A DNA stretch of 64,000 bases from positions 236,810,978 through 236,874,977 of the forward strand of contig NC_090320.1 in assembly GCF_040869045.1 (NCBI RefSeq), written 5' to 3'. Both the position numbers and the translations under genes were made by a program. The first letter of the stretch is position 1. Every line of letters begins with the position of its first letter. A model generated the notes under the pieces. That model ran no database searches. It was not told where the DNA came from and was given only the letters and a program-made list of their open reading frames with translations. Source of the DNA: Eurosta solidaginis (lineage: Eukaryota; Arthropoda; Insecta; Diptera; Tephritidae). Below are positions 41,829-51,362 of this stretch, piece by piece.

Positions 41829-43712
41829 CTAAGTCTGATCGTCCCGATCAGACAAATCTCTCGATCTAAACGCTGATAGCATCGCCAAATGTACCACTCT
41901 TCTACTCCGTGGTTTCTCAATGCTTTGTATGCGGTAGATGGTATCACTGATCTTCTTCACAACCTTGTACGGGCCTTCCCAACTGCACCGAAATTTGGAT
42001 GGAACACCTTTCCGCCGGTGAGGGTTGTATAACAGTACCAAATCTCCCGCCAATAAACCTTTCGAATTATTTTCCTTGTCGTACCTGTGTTTCATCTTAC
42101 TACTCATTATCCTGGATCGTTCCCTCGCACTCTGTTGCTTGACCAATGAAGGACTACTTCGCAGAGCTTGCGCTGGACGGATTTCCTTTGCATAATCAGT
42201 ATCGTTCCGACGCTTCACAACAGTAGTGTGCCTTGGCTTGAAACCACCCTTGCATTCCTTCTTCGTTTCAGTACGTCCGTTAGGGCTTTTCAATGCCAGT
42301 GTTTCTCTCACAGGTACCTTCGGTTTTAATTTGTTTGGCCCATTTGTTCCATCAACCTTTACCTTTGAATTTCGTGGCCTTCGTCGAGTCTTCCCCACCA
42401 GTACCCGATTACTGCTGAACCCTTTTTCCAAACTAAAGTTAAGTGGCACATCTTGGTTCTCGTAACACATCACCCTTCTCTGCATATCGATCTTGATGTC
42501 ATGGTCAACCAAGAAATCCACTCCCAATATAACTTCATCAACAATCTCCGCCACAACAAATTTGTGTAGAACCATGACCTTCCCAATCAATACTTCACAT
42601 ATCACTTCTCCCTGAACTTGGTTATACTCGCCAGTGACCGTACGCAACTTTGCTCCAGGTAACGGTTTTACTCTCCTGTTGACCAAGTCAGATCGGATCA
42701 AGGAATGAGATGCGCCCGTATCTACAGTCAGTACTCGTTCTTTGCCATCCACATTCCCTCTGACGGTAAGACTGCTCGATTTTCTACCAATTTGCGACAC
42801 AGATATCACAGGGCATTCAATATCTGGATCTAGCTCTCTACCTCTTACTCGCTCTTGCTCATCTCCTCCAGCTTTGCGTTTACGGCCACCCACATTGTTG
42901 GAACTATTAAGACCAAGATCGCAATGACGTGCTATGTGACCGGACTTCCCGCATTTGAAGCATTTGATAACTTTTTCACTTCGCTTTTGCGATCCTTTCA
43001 GTGCCTCCAATATTGCGTCTACCCACTCTGGCCTTTCTACTTCCACACGGCGTGCGTTGAAAACTGGCTTACACAGAAGCGACGCCGTTTCCTGAATCAG
43101 AGCTTGTGACACCGTTTCTGCGAATGTTGGCTTTGTGTTCGCGTATGTGGCTCGCTTCGTTTCCACGTCCCGTATGCCATTTATGAAACTCTGGATTTTT
43201 ACCCTTTCAGTGTATTCCACGGGTGCGTCCGCATTTGCAAGATGAGCCAATCTTTCAATATCTGAAGCAAACTCCTGCAATGTCTCATTTGCTTTTTGGT
43301 AGCGGTTTTGCAACTCAATTTGGAATATCTGTTTTCTATGCTCGCTTCCGTAACGTCTCTCTAAAGCGCTCATCAATGTTTTGTAATGGTTCCGCTCGTA
43401 CTCTGGGATGGTCTGTAAGATTTCCGCGGCAGGCCCTTTCAGTGCAACGAACAGAGCTGCAACTTTATCTTCAGCATTCCATTGTTTCACTGCTGCGGTC
43501 TTCTCAAACTGTAGCTTAAAGACTTGAAAAGGAACAGAACCGTCAAAGGATGGTGTCTTTACCTTTGGATTATTCGCTGAAACAGCTGGGCGATTTAGTT
43601 GTAACTGCTCCATACGAGCTTTTAAATCATTTACTTCTGCCTGAAATTGAGCCATTTTTGCATCCTGCACTTCCAGTTTTGATGATACCTGTTCCAAAAT
43701 TTCTGCCGACAT
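41829..43712 (-). CDS. Chimeric Gag-protease-integrase-tail polyprotein, 627 codons
   Basis: It opens MSAEILEQVSSKLEVQDAKM inside the Gag coiled coil. Capsid-like region residues 50-200 (KTPSFDGSVPFQVFKLQFEK; LQEFASDIERLAHLA). Zinc knuckle near residue 250 (CFKCGKSGHIARHC, CX2CX4HX4C). Retropepsin with LTVDTGASHSLI near 330 and EVILGVDFLVDH near 390. After a basic linker (about 430-530) the frame passes directly into an integrase C-terminus: HRYDKENNSKG, LLAGDLVLLYNPHRRKG, WEGPYKVVKKISDTIYRIQ. RT, RNase H and the integrase catalytic core are absent yet the frame stays open. The integrase tail wording (GDLVLLYNPxRRKG) fits the mdg1/412-like gypsy group. Whether the product is made is unknown. 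Confidence 0.9.
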   Translation of the reverse strand: MSAEILEQVSSKLEVQDAKMAQFQAEVNDLKARMEQLQLNRPAVSANNPKVKTPSFDGSVPFQVFKLQFEKTAAVKQWNAEDKVAALFVALKGPAAEILQTIPEYERNHYKTLMSALERRYGSEHRKQIFQIELQNRYQKANETLQEFASDIERLAHLANADAPVEYTERVKIQSFINGIRDVETKRATYANTKPTFAETVSQALIQETASLLCKPVFNARRVEVERPEWVDAILEALKGSQKRSEKVIKCFKCGKSGHIARHCDLGLNSSNNVGGRKRKAGGDEQERVRGRELDPDIECPVISVSQIGRKSSSLTVRGNVDGKERVLTVDTGASHSLIRSDLVNRRVKPLPGAKLRTVTGEYNQVQGEVICEVLIGKVMVLHKFVVAEIVDEVILGVDFLVDHDIKIDMQRRVMCYENQDVPLNFSLEKGFSSNRVLVGKTRRRPRNSKVKVDGTNGPNKLKPKVPVRETLALKSPNGRTETKKECKGGFKPRHTTVVKRRNDTDYAKEIRPAQALRSSPSLVKQQSARERSRIMSSKMKHRYDKENNSKGLLAGDLVLLYNPHRRKGVPSKFRCSWEGPYKVVKKISDTIYRIQSIEKPRSRRVVHLAMLSAFRSRDLSDRDDQT

Positions 43713-44236
43713 TTCAGATATACGTGCCTCTGCGCTTCCAATTGAGATGCCATATATGTCTTTTGGTCTTCCAGTTGAGATGACACTTGCGACGTCATTT
43801 CTGAAATACGTGCCTCCTGTGATTCCAGTTGGGATGCCATATATGTCTTCTGTGACTCCAGTTGGGATGTTATATTTGTCTTTTGTTCTTCCAGTTGGGA
43901 TGTTATATTTGTCTTTTGTTCTTCCAGTTGGGATGACATGTTGGTGGATATTTGTGATGACATTTCGGACATTTGTGCCGATATTGCAGCCAATATCATG
44001 TTCAAGTCTGTGTTTGTAACTGTCTGCGATGTTTCGTTTTTCTCTTCAATTTTTGTTGTTGTTTCGTCCCCATCAGGATAAAAGACAAACTCGTCCACAT
44101 CAATTCCTTGCGACTCCATTACCTCTCGTAGCCGTGCTTGAAGTTCGATCTTATTGCCGGTTGTATTTAATCCACGGTTCTCCAACTCCTTCTTCAGTTG
44201 CTGGAACTTCAATTCACTGAACTTTGCCATGTCCAA
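43631..44236 (-). CDS. Gag N-terminus with SAP-like domain and 33-bp coiled-coil repeats
   Basis: The start is MDMAKFSELKFQQLKKELEN at 44236, just inside the primer-binding side of the 5' LTR. Residues 5-40 (LKKELENRGLNTTGNKIELQ, ARLREVM) form a SAP-like helix-turn-helix. A Thr/Glu-rich spacer is followed by repeats of SQLEEQKTNIT. The frame goes wrong near 43725: compared with its own earlier repeat a single G is missing, after which it reads HVYLKCRQKFWN to a stop at 43631. The true continuation is the -1 shifted frame of the 627-codon ORF, so the two were originally one Gag. Confidence 0.85.
   Translation of the reverse strand: MDMAKFSELKFQQLKKELENRGLNTTGNKIELQARLREVMESQGIDVDEFVFYPDGDETTTKIEEKNETSQTVTNTDLNMILAAISAQMSEMSSQISTNMSSQLEEQKTNITSQLEEQKTNITSQLESQKTYMASQLESQEARISEMTSQVSSQLEDQKTYMASQLEAQRHVYLKCRQKFWNRYHQNWKCRMQKWLNFRQK
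43822..43955. repeat. 33-bp in-frame tandem repeat in gag
   Basis: 'cagttgggat' recurs at 43826, 43859, 43892 and 43925, exactly 33 bp apart (11 residues per unit). Two adjacent units are identical. Further diverged units continue to about 43740. The unit adds three turns of coiled coil, so copy number can change without breaking the frame. Confidence 0.9.
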
Positions 44237-44289
44237 GTTGTATTCCCAATCTTCAGAATTTATTCAACAATTCCTCTTCTGACACCAAT

Positions 44290-44874
44290 TGTAACGAATT
44301 TACTTGCAAATCCTCTTATTTGCAATCCTCTGCTAAGTTCGAATCACTAAACTGTTGAATAAATAACTCCAATATTGAATAATGGAAAAATGGCCTTTAT
44401 TAAAGTACTTCACAATAACACTTATACTTTGCTACTCGCTGGCTTAATAACCAAACTGATTGATAACTCAAATTAAACTCTAATATTGGCCGCCAGATCG
44501 CGTGCTTAATCAATAACTGATTGATTGCTCAACTCAAACTGAATTACATTTTACTCGCTTGTGCCGCTTTTATAGTTTACGCTGCATACATCTAGGCTCT
44601 TCTATTTCCAGAACTTACCAACTATTTCGAGTGTTTATAGTTCTCATATAGTTTCTACTTGTTTACAATTTTCTACTTTTCAGCGTCTCTCAGATGTATG
44701 TGAGTTTGTAGTTTACAGTCTCACGCACACACATAGGCGTATAAGTAAATGCATCTGTGTGTGACATCTCTCGGCTGCCTTATATATGTGTATACATGAT
44801 TTGATTATTGACGTGAACATCGCTTAGCATCGCCTTAGTGATGGTATAGCTTAGGGATGCTAATATCCGTGACA
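44290..44874 (-). repeat. 5' LTR (585 bp)
   Basis: See the partner LTR. In the element's sense direction it begins TGTCACGGATATTAGC and ends AAATTCGTTACA. A TATAA-like 'actataaaagcggc' lies on the minus strand near 44565 and could serve as LTR promoter; AATAAA appears near 44357 on the plus strand only. Confidence 0.92.
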
Positions 44875-44878
44875 ATAT

Positions 44879-45999
44879 GCAAATGTTAACTTTTGTGTGT
44901 GTTTGTTGTTTTGTTATTGTTATGCATGCAAGATCTCTTAATAACTAAAATTTCTTTATTTAATCCTATTAAACATTGTATTTGCAATAGACACATCTTA
45001 CCACTTTTGCCCCCACATCTAATTACTTTTTGTATGCATGCGGTGAATGTGGGTGGTTATGGGTCGGTATGAAGGTATCACCCGCACCAATTTTATTGAA
45101 AAAAAATTCCCACATATTTGTAAAGCCGTGATCAAAGCTTCACGTTGATATCTCTACCGGAAGTATTTTTGGCCACCAACTCCATACAAGACCGATCACT
45201 GTGCGCCGGAGCTAAAGTGGTCGGAGTAAACCTCTAGACGGTAGTACCTTGGCCAAAATATCAGCTTTACGTTTGAATACCAAGCTCAGAGTCTCTTATG
45301 AAGACTAAATATATTCAAATGTGTACCCTAACCACCATGCCACACCCTTTAACCGTTTCTTATTGGGACCGAAATTTGTATATGATCTCGGATCGGTTTT
45401 GGGTATTGGAATTCAAAAAATTCAATTTTGTATGTGATATTTTTAACTTAAGTATTGCCGTCTGAAGAGATGAGAATGGAAAAGTTTGTTTAATTTATTT
45501 ATAAGGGCCACCCTAAAGCGCATAGTAGTCCAACATTGTATTCATGTACATATAGGCAATTGTAAATTTAATGGCCTTTAAAATAAACGAGATAGCTTCT
45601 GAGTAAATGCAGGTTTACAGATCTATGCGCATGCCTACATTCATATATTGCAACTCATAGCTTTCTTACAAATTTTTTCACATCTTAGGTGCACATACAA
45701 ATTACTTAGGCATGTACATGCCCCAAGCAATATACGATTTATGGTTTTACATCGGCGTTGGCATTAATTGAGAATGCTCCAAATGATGATGACAGCGCAT
45801 GCGCATTGGCTTGTGTAGTGGATTTAGGGGTGACAAAGGTCATCGCTTTAATATGAGCAACGAGTGGTGTAAAAAAAGAGTACATTGTAAAGTCAGTTGA
45901 TGCTAAACATATTTCATAGGCTGGCACTTATATTACAACACACCAGATTTTAGAGATACGATTTCCCGAGATCTTAACCAAACGACCTTTAATTTCTTT
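44879..45999. other. Unassigned DNA
   Basis: Mixed AT-rich sequence with a diffuse GC-richer patch (45120-45260). No domain, splice pair or known repeat recognised. Confidence 0.4.
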
Positions 46000-47345
46000 A
46001 TCTTGATACACATATGTTTCTTTGTACGTGTTTTTGCGACTGAACTTCTATCTAACGACTGGATCGATTTTGATGAGATTTTATGTGTTTGTATTCAAAG
46101 GGCATTGAAGATGCTTCAGACTCGCAATTTGGTATTTTCTTTCATATCCGGAAAGTGGGCTAGGGTGGCGACCTTTTCTAAGAAATCGAATTTATGGTGC
46201 GATTTACTTGAATTTGGCACAGGGTACCTATTTGGCTGGCTTATTATTTGAGAAACGTTTCTTTTAAGAAAGTAGATCCAGGACCAACCTCTTTCAAAAA
46301 GTTTTTAATTAGGTACAGGAGTACCTCTTTGGCAAAGCCAACATTCCGCAAACTTTTCTTCAGGGGAAGAGGACCAGGGACCGGAACATTCAAGTGGTTG
46401 ATAAGCGCAATACAAAGCTTTATAGTTTCAAAGCTTCCGCAACCAAATTGTCAACCTCACCTGCGCGAGGGGAATCCTGTTACAAATAAGAATGTATCAT
46501 AAACATATTTAGCAGGCGAGGCTCTGGCGACCCCTAGTTCCGCATGGATTGTCGAAATGGCCTAGCAGGGTTATTGTGGTCATATTAATCGTTCTCGAGA
46601 TGAACGGGCTAGTACCTTGATGGTGCTTAGTTACCGGAACGTACCGGATCTATATCCGGCAAAGGACTATCAACATCGACCAGGGACCGGAGTATTCCTA
46701 AAAAAGTAATTTATGATGCGATTTGCTAGAGATTTAGTACGAGGGTATCTCTTCAACTAGCTTAATATTTGGGACCCTTTCTTTCTGAAAAGTGGGCTAG
46801 GATGGTGTGATTTGTTTGACATTTCATATTTGGGTAGCCTTTCGAATACAAATGCGAATGCATAATCTGTTGGTAACTTTATAACTCAAAACCGGATGAA
46901 CCAATTTCATTAACCAAGTTTCGGATATGGTGTGTAAGTGGGCTTTAGGTTGTTCCCAGAATGTATCTTCACAAAATAGATATCACATAAGATGTGTTAT
47001 TGAGAGTTTTAATAATGAGTGGTGTTAAGAAAAAGAATTAAAAGGAAGGAAGTGTTGTGCAAAAAGCCATAGGCTGAAAAAGGAAAAAGGGAAATAAGGG
47101 ATAAGATTGGGATTGGAGACGGAGAGAAAGGGAAGGGTGAGAGGAAGGAAAATACAGAGATGGTGAGGGAGAGGAAAGAATGTGGGAGTAGGAAATGGAG
47201 CGATTTGAAGATAGGAAGGAGAGGACATATGGAATGGATGTTGATGAGGAAAAATGGTGAGAGGTTGAGGAAGAGTGATTAAGCGGGAGTAGAAGAGAGA
47301 AAAATTGAGAAAGTGAAGGCGAGAAGATACGTTGGAGATACAGGC
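46000..47345. repeat. Diverged dispersed repeat with internal duplication and a purine-rich end
   Basis: 'gaaagtgggctagggtgg' at 46151 recurs as 'aaaagtgggctaggatgg' at 46788. 'atttatggtgcgatttact' (46190) recurs as 'atttatgatgcgatttgct' (46708), each followed by an 'agggtatc' or 'agggtacc' and 'ctggcttattatttgaga' type stretch. Two old units are thus 520-640 bp apart. A GA-rich tract fills 47040-47345. The frame at 47025-47423 is its shadow. Confidence 0.6.
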
Positions 47346-47856
47346 ATCAAACATGCAGAGGAGAAACGAGAGGCAAGGCATTTTTTTTGCATTACAAATG
47401 ATTTGAAGAGAAATTATATACATCGCGGAGAAAAATATTATTGGGGAGGAGAACGTTTCAATTATTTATAGTTGTTTTTTTTTTCCAAGGGAGCTTGAAC
47501 AAAACGCTTCAACTAGCTAAACAGTTTCATTATGGTAAAACCATACAGATGGTGGAAGTTTATCAGCTAAATGTTTTTTAGCTGCTATGACATTTCTACG
47601 CAGTATGTTTTTGACACTCAACCAGCGAATTACAAAAACAAAATACACGAATTGTGTGTGGTTGTTTAATAATAAGAAGAAAATGGAAGATCATGTAGAA
47701 AAGATAGTAGGATATTGAGAGTGAAGAGATGAAACGAGGCTTACCTTTGGAATGTATATTCTTGTTATAGAATAGCTAAATAAGCTATGTAAATAAACTT
47801 AGTTCTTATCATGTGTTGTAATCGTAATTTTCAAGTATTTTCTTCTCAACTTTCAG
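47346..47856. other. Probable intron sequence upstream of the 47.9 kb exon
   Basis: Non-repetitive AT-rich DNA that ends in a strong acceptor, ttttcttctcaactttcag (47838-47856). Confidence 0.4.
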
Positions 47857-47990
47857 ATGCAAATAAAAAATCATCAATGCCCACTGTGACGCCAATTCAA
47901 GGGCCCATATTCTTGAAAAATGGTACTGCGCCAGTAGTGCCGCTATTCTCGTATCCTACATTCAACAACGGCTCATTTGTCCAAATACCG
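47857..47990 (+). CDS. Internal coding exon of an unidentified host gene
   Basis: A polypyrimidine tract and TTTCAG end at 47856, and GTAAGT begins at 47991, both near consensus. The 134-bp exon is open in the frame ANKKSSMPTVTPIQGPIFLK, NGTAPVVPLFSYPTFNNGSF, VQIP: 44 codons plus two bases of a split codon at the left, ending in phase 0. Base composition and the Pro/hydrophobic-rich peptide are unlike the surrounding repeats. The peptide looks like a low-complexity, Pro-rich segment of a regulatory protein, but I cannot name it. Neighbouring exons were not found in the window, implying long introns filled with transposons. Confidence 0.65.
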
Positions 47991-48093
47991 GTAAGTTTGA
48001 ATGCATTGGACCCAAAATAATTTCTATAAGGCTCGTTTTTTTTTCAGTAAAATTTAAAATAAGGTTAAACTGGATAATCGAAGTTTCCAAATT

Positions 48094-50177
48094 TTTTATA
48101 CTCAGCGTGCTTTGCACACAGAGTATATTAACTTTGATTGGATAACGGTTGGTTGTACAGGTATAAAGGCTTCGAGATGGATATAGACTTCCATATATCA
48201 AAATTATCAGTATCGAAAAAAAATTGTATTGAGCTATGTCCGTCCGTCCGTCCGTCTGTCTGTCCGTTAACACGATAACTTGAGTAAATTTTGAGGTATG
48301 ATGATGCAATTTGGTATGTAGGTTTCTGGGCACTCATCTCAGATCGCTATTTAAAATTAACGATATCGGAATGTAACCACGCCCATTTTTTCTATATCGA
48401 AAATTACGAAAAAGCGAAAAAATGTGATAATTCATTACCAAAGACAGATAAAGCGATGAGACTTGGTAGGGGGGTTGACCTTATGACGCAGAATGGAAAA
48501 TTAGTAAAATTTTGGACAATGAGCGCGGCACCGCCCACTTTTAAAAGAAGGTAATTTGAAAGTATTGATGAAATTTGCCAGAAACGTTACTACTATTACT
48601 ATACATGTGCTAAATAAAAATTAGCAAAATCGGATGAAGACACGCCCACTTTAAAAAAAACATTTTAAGTAAAATTTTAACAAAAAATTTAATATCTTTA
48701 CAGCATATAAGTAAATTATGCCAACATTCAACTCCAGTAATGATATGGTGCAACAAAATACAAAAATAAAAGAAAATTTAAAAATGGGCGTGGCTCCGCC
48801 CTTTTTCATTTAATTTGTCTAGAATACTTTTAATGCCATAAGTCGAACAAAAATTTACCATTCCTTGTGAAATTTGGAAAGGGCATAGCTCCTATAACGA
48901 TAACTGTTTCTGTGAAAATGGGCGAAATCGGTTGAAGCCACGCCCAGTCTTCATACACAGTCGACCGTCTGTCCTTCCGCTCGACCGTTAACACGATAAC
49001 TTTAGCAAAAATCGATATATCTTTACTAAACTTAGTTCACGTACTTACCTGAACTCACCTTATCTTGGTATGAAAAATGGCCGAAATCCGACTATCACCA
49101 CGCCCACTTTTCGATATCGATAATTACGAAAAATGAAAAAAATGCCATAATTCTATACCAAATACGGAAAAAGGGATGAAACATTGTAATTGGATTGGTT
49201 TATTGACGCGAAATATAACTTTAGAAAAAAACTTTGTAAAATGGGTGTGACACCTACCATATTAAGTAGAAGAAAATGAAAAAGTTTTGCAGAGCGAAAT
49301 CAAAAGCTCTTGGCGTCTTGGCAGGAATACTGTTCGTGGTATTACATATATAAATAAATTAGCGGTACCCGACAGATGATGTTCTGGGTCACTCTCGAAA
49401 ACGCCCTCACATATACAACTAAGGGCCACTCCCTTATAAAACCCTCATTAATACCTTTAATTTGATACCCATATCGTACAAACATATTATAAAGTCACCG
49501 CTGGTCCACCTTTATAGCGTTATCTCGAAAAGGCATCCACCTATAGAACTAAGGCCACTTGTACAAACGCATTTTAGAGTCACCCCTGGTCCAGTTTTAT
49601 GGCGATATCTCGACCACCAATCCCTTTTAAAACCCTCATTAATACCTTTAATTTTATAACCATATCGTACAAACACATTCTAGAGTCACCCCTGGTCCAC
49701 CTTTATGGCGATATTTCGAAACGGCTTCCACCTATACAACTACCACCACTCCCTTTTAAAACCCTCATTAATACCTTTAATTTGATACCCATATTGTACA
49801 AACAAATTCTAGGGTCACCCCTTGTCCACCTTTATGGCGATATCTCGAAACAGCGTCCACCTATGGAACTAAGTATTACTCCCTTTTAAAATACTCATTA
49901 ACACCTTTCATTTGATACCCATATCGTGCAAACAAATTCTAGAGTCAACCCTGATCCACCTTTATGGCGATATCCCTAAATGGCGTCCACCTATAGAACT
50001 ATGGCCCACTCCCTCATAAAATACTCTTTAATGCCTTTCATTTGATACACATGTCAACACATTCCAGGGTTTCCCTTGGTTCATTTTCCTACATGGGAAA
50101 ATACTTATGTTTCACCATAGCTCTCAACTGAGTATGTAATATTCGGTTACACCCGAACTTAACCTTCTTTACTTGTT
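48094..50177 (+). mobile_element. TACTC-family element, copy E, full length, variant 5' hairpin
   Basis: Starts TTTATACTCAGCGTGC with hairpin GTGC-TTT-GCAC (48107-48117) and imperfect (GTCC)n (48239-48265). CCACGCCC-type boxes follow, about five to six minisatellite units (49380-50080), CTCTCAACTGAGTATGTAAT, 3' hairpin ATTCGG...CCGAAC (50141-50158, one stem base mutated), TTTACTTGTT to 50177. A ~40-bp deletion near 48560 removes 'cttgcaagctgtaatttgg'. Its 5' tip no longer matches the 3' subterminal repeat but keeps its own stem. Confidence 0.85.
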
Positions 50178-50182
50178 TATTT

Positions 50183-50960
50183 TATACTAGCCTTTACCCG
50201 CGGCCCCGTCCGCAAGGAGAAAATAAAATATATGTGCTATTCACGTTAGCCTGCTTATCAGGTTTTCTGTTTAAAAATTATTTTTGTCTAATGTATTTTA
50301 TTTTTGTAATTTAGTAAAAAAAAAAAAACTAAATGAGAAGAGTGGCTGAAAGGCACGCTTTCATGAATATTACAATACAGTTTTCTCGAATTTAAAAAAA
50401 AAAATATATTTTGTTTTTAAATTAAATTAACTGACATGAGAGGGGTGAAAGAATTACTACTCATAGTACAAAGGACTGAAACTACAATTAGCTAAAACCA
50501 AAGAGAATTTATAAGATGAAAGTAGTGTTGCTTTTTCGGGTATTTAGTTGGTTAAAATATTACAAAAAGTGTAATTATAGCTATAACAGTTCGTTACACG
50601 ATTCATTTAAAAAACTTAAAAATAGAACGAAAAGGCTCTGTTAGATTGAAGATAAAACATACCGAATTTTAATTACGAATAATTAGCAGCAAATCCACGG
50701 CCATAAAAGCTCATAATTTAAAAAGACATGTGTTCTGAACTACCTGTTGCGAAGAGGCCTAAAATGATCCCGGAAGGGTCCCAAGATGATACTAAAATTT
50801 CCAAACAGATCCCGAAAAACATTCAGAAATTAAGCAGGAGGGGTCCCAAAATGATTCCGAATTAGCCCGAAAAATTCCTGAAATGACCCTGACGGGATCC
50901 CGAAAACCATCCAGAGTTGATCTCTGAAGGGTCGGAAAATGATTCCTAAATATGAATGAG
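50183..50960. repeat. Fragments of dispersed repeats: 'actagcctttacccgcgg' start and a degenerate tccngaaa series
   Basis: 50186-50220 holds 'tactagcctttacccgcgg' and 'ccccgtccgcaaggag', wording I know as the start of a widespread arthropod repeat of unknown class; its usual other end resembles 34240-34450. Between 50750 and 50960 short motifs such as 'aaaatgatcccg', 'aagggtccc' and 'ccgaaaaacat' recur irregularly, an old short-period tandem repeat. No genes. Confidence 0.45.
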
Positions 50961-51362
50961 TCCGTAGTGTTATCAGTTACTATTTTGTAAATATAACAGC
51001 TTCCAAAAAAAGGTAACTAATTCCTTATAGTTATCGTTTACGAAAAGTTTCCAGTTTCTAAACAGCAACTAGTTCCAAACAAAGGTTGCACGAACGCAAC
51101 CAGTTCATACAAAATAACCGGGACCGAAATTACTTCAGTTCCGTTTTTGAATCACTTTCGTTGCATTAAATAACCAGCTCAGAACTTTTTGGAATCATGT
51201 TTCGATCAGCGCGAAATTATGGTGAATTGAAATGGGCACAACAAACACGTGGGAATAAAATTAAAGCACTCAAATTAATATTCGATAAACTGATTAGGAA
51301 AACGATATTGTGTTCCTGTTGTTATCGAAACACGAAAACGCTATGCTCAAAATATCGATAAC

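Larger units (their letters stand above)
41234..44874 (-). mobile_element. Ty3/gypsy-type LTR retrotransposon, young, internally deleted
   Basis: Two LTRs (41234-41817 and 44290-44874) flank 2.47 kb of minus-strand coding sequence. The ends are TG...CA, and ATAT is duplicated outside both ends (41230-41233, 44875-44878). A purine-rich tract (complement of 'ctgccctccacc') adjoins the 3' LTR, and 'ATTGGTGTCAGAAGAGG' directly follows the 5' LTR as probable primer-binding site. RT, RNase H and the integrase core are missing; Gag, protease and the integrase tail remain. Confidence 0.92.

Noticed and set aside
47025..47423. 132-codon minus-strand frame rich in Pro, Phe, Leu
   Set aside because: Shadow of the GA-rich tract 47040-47345.
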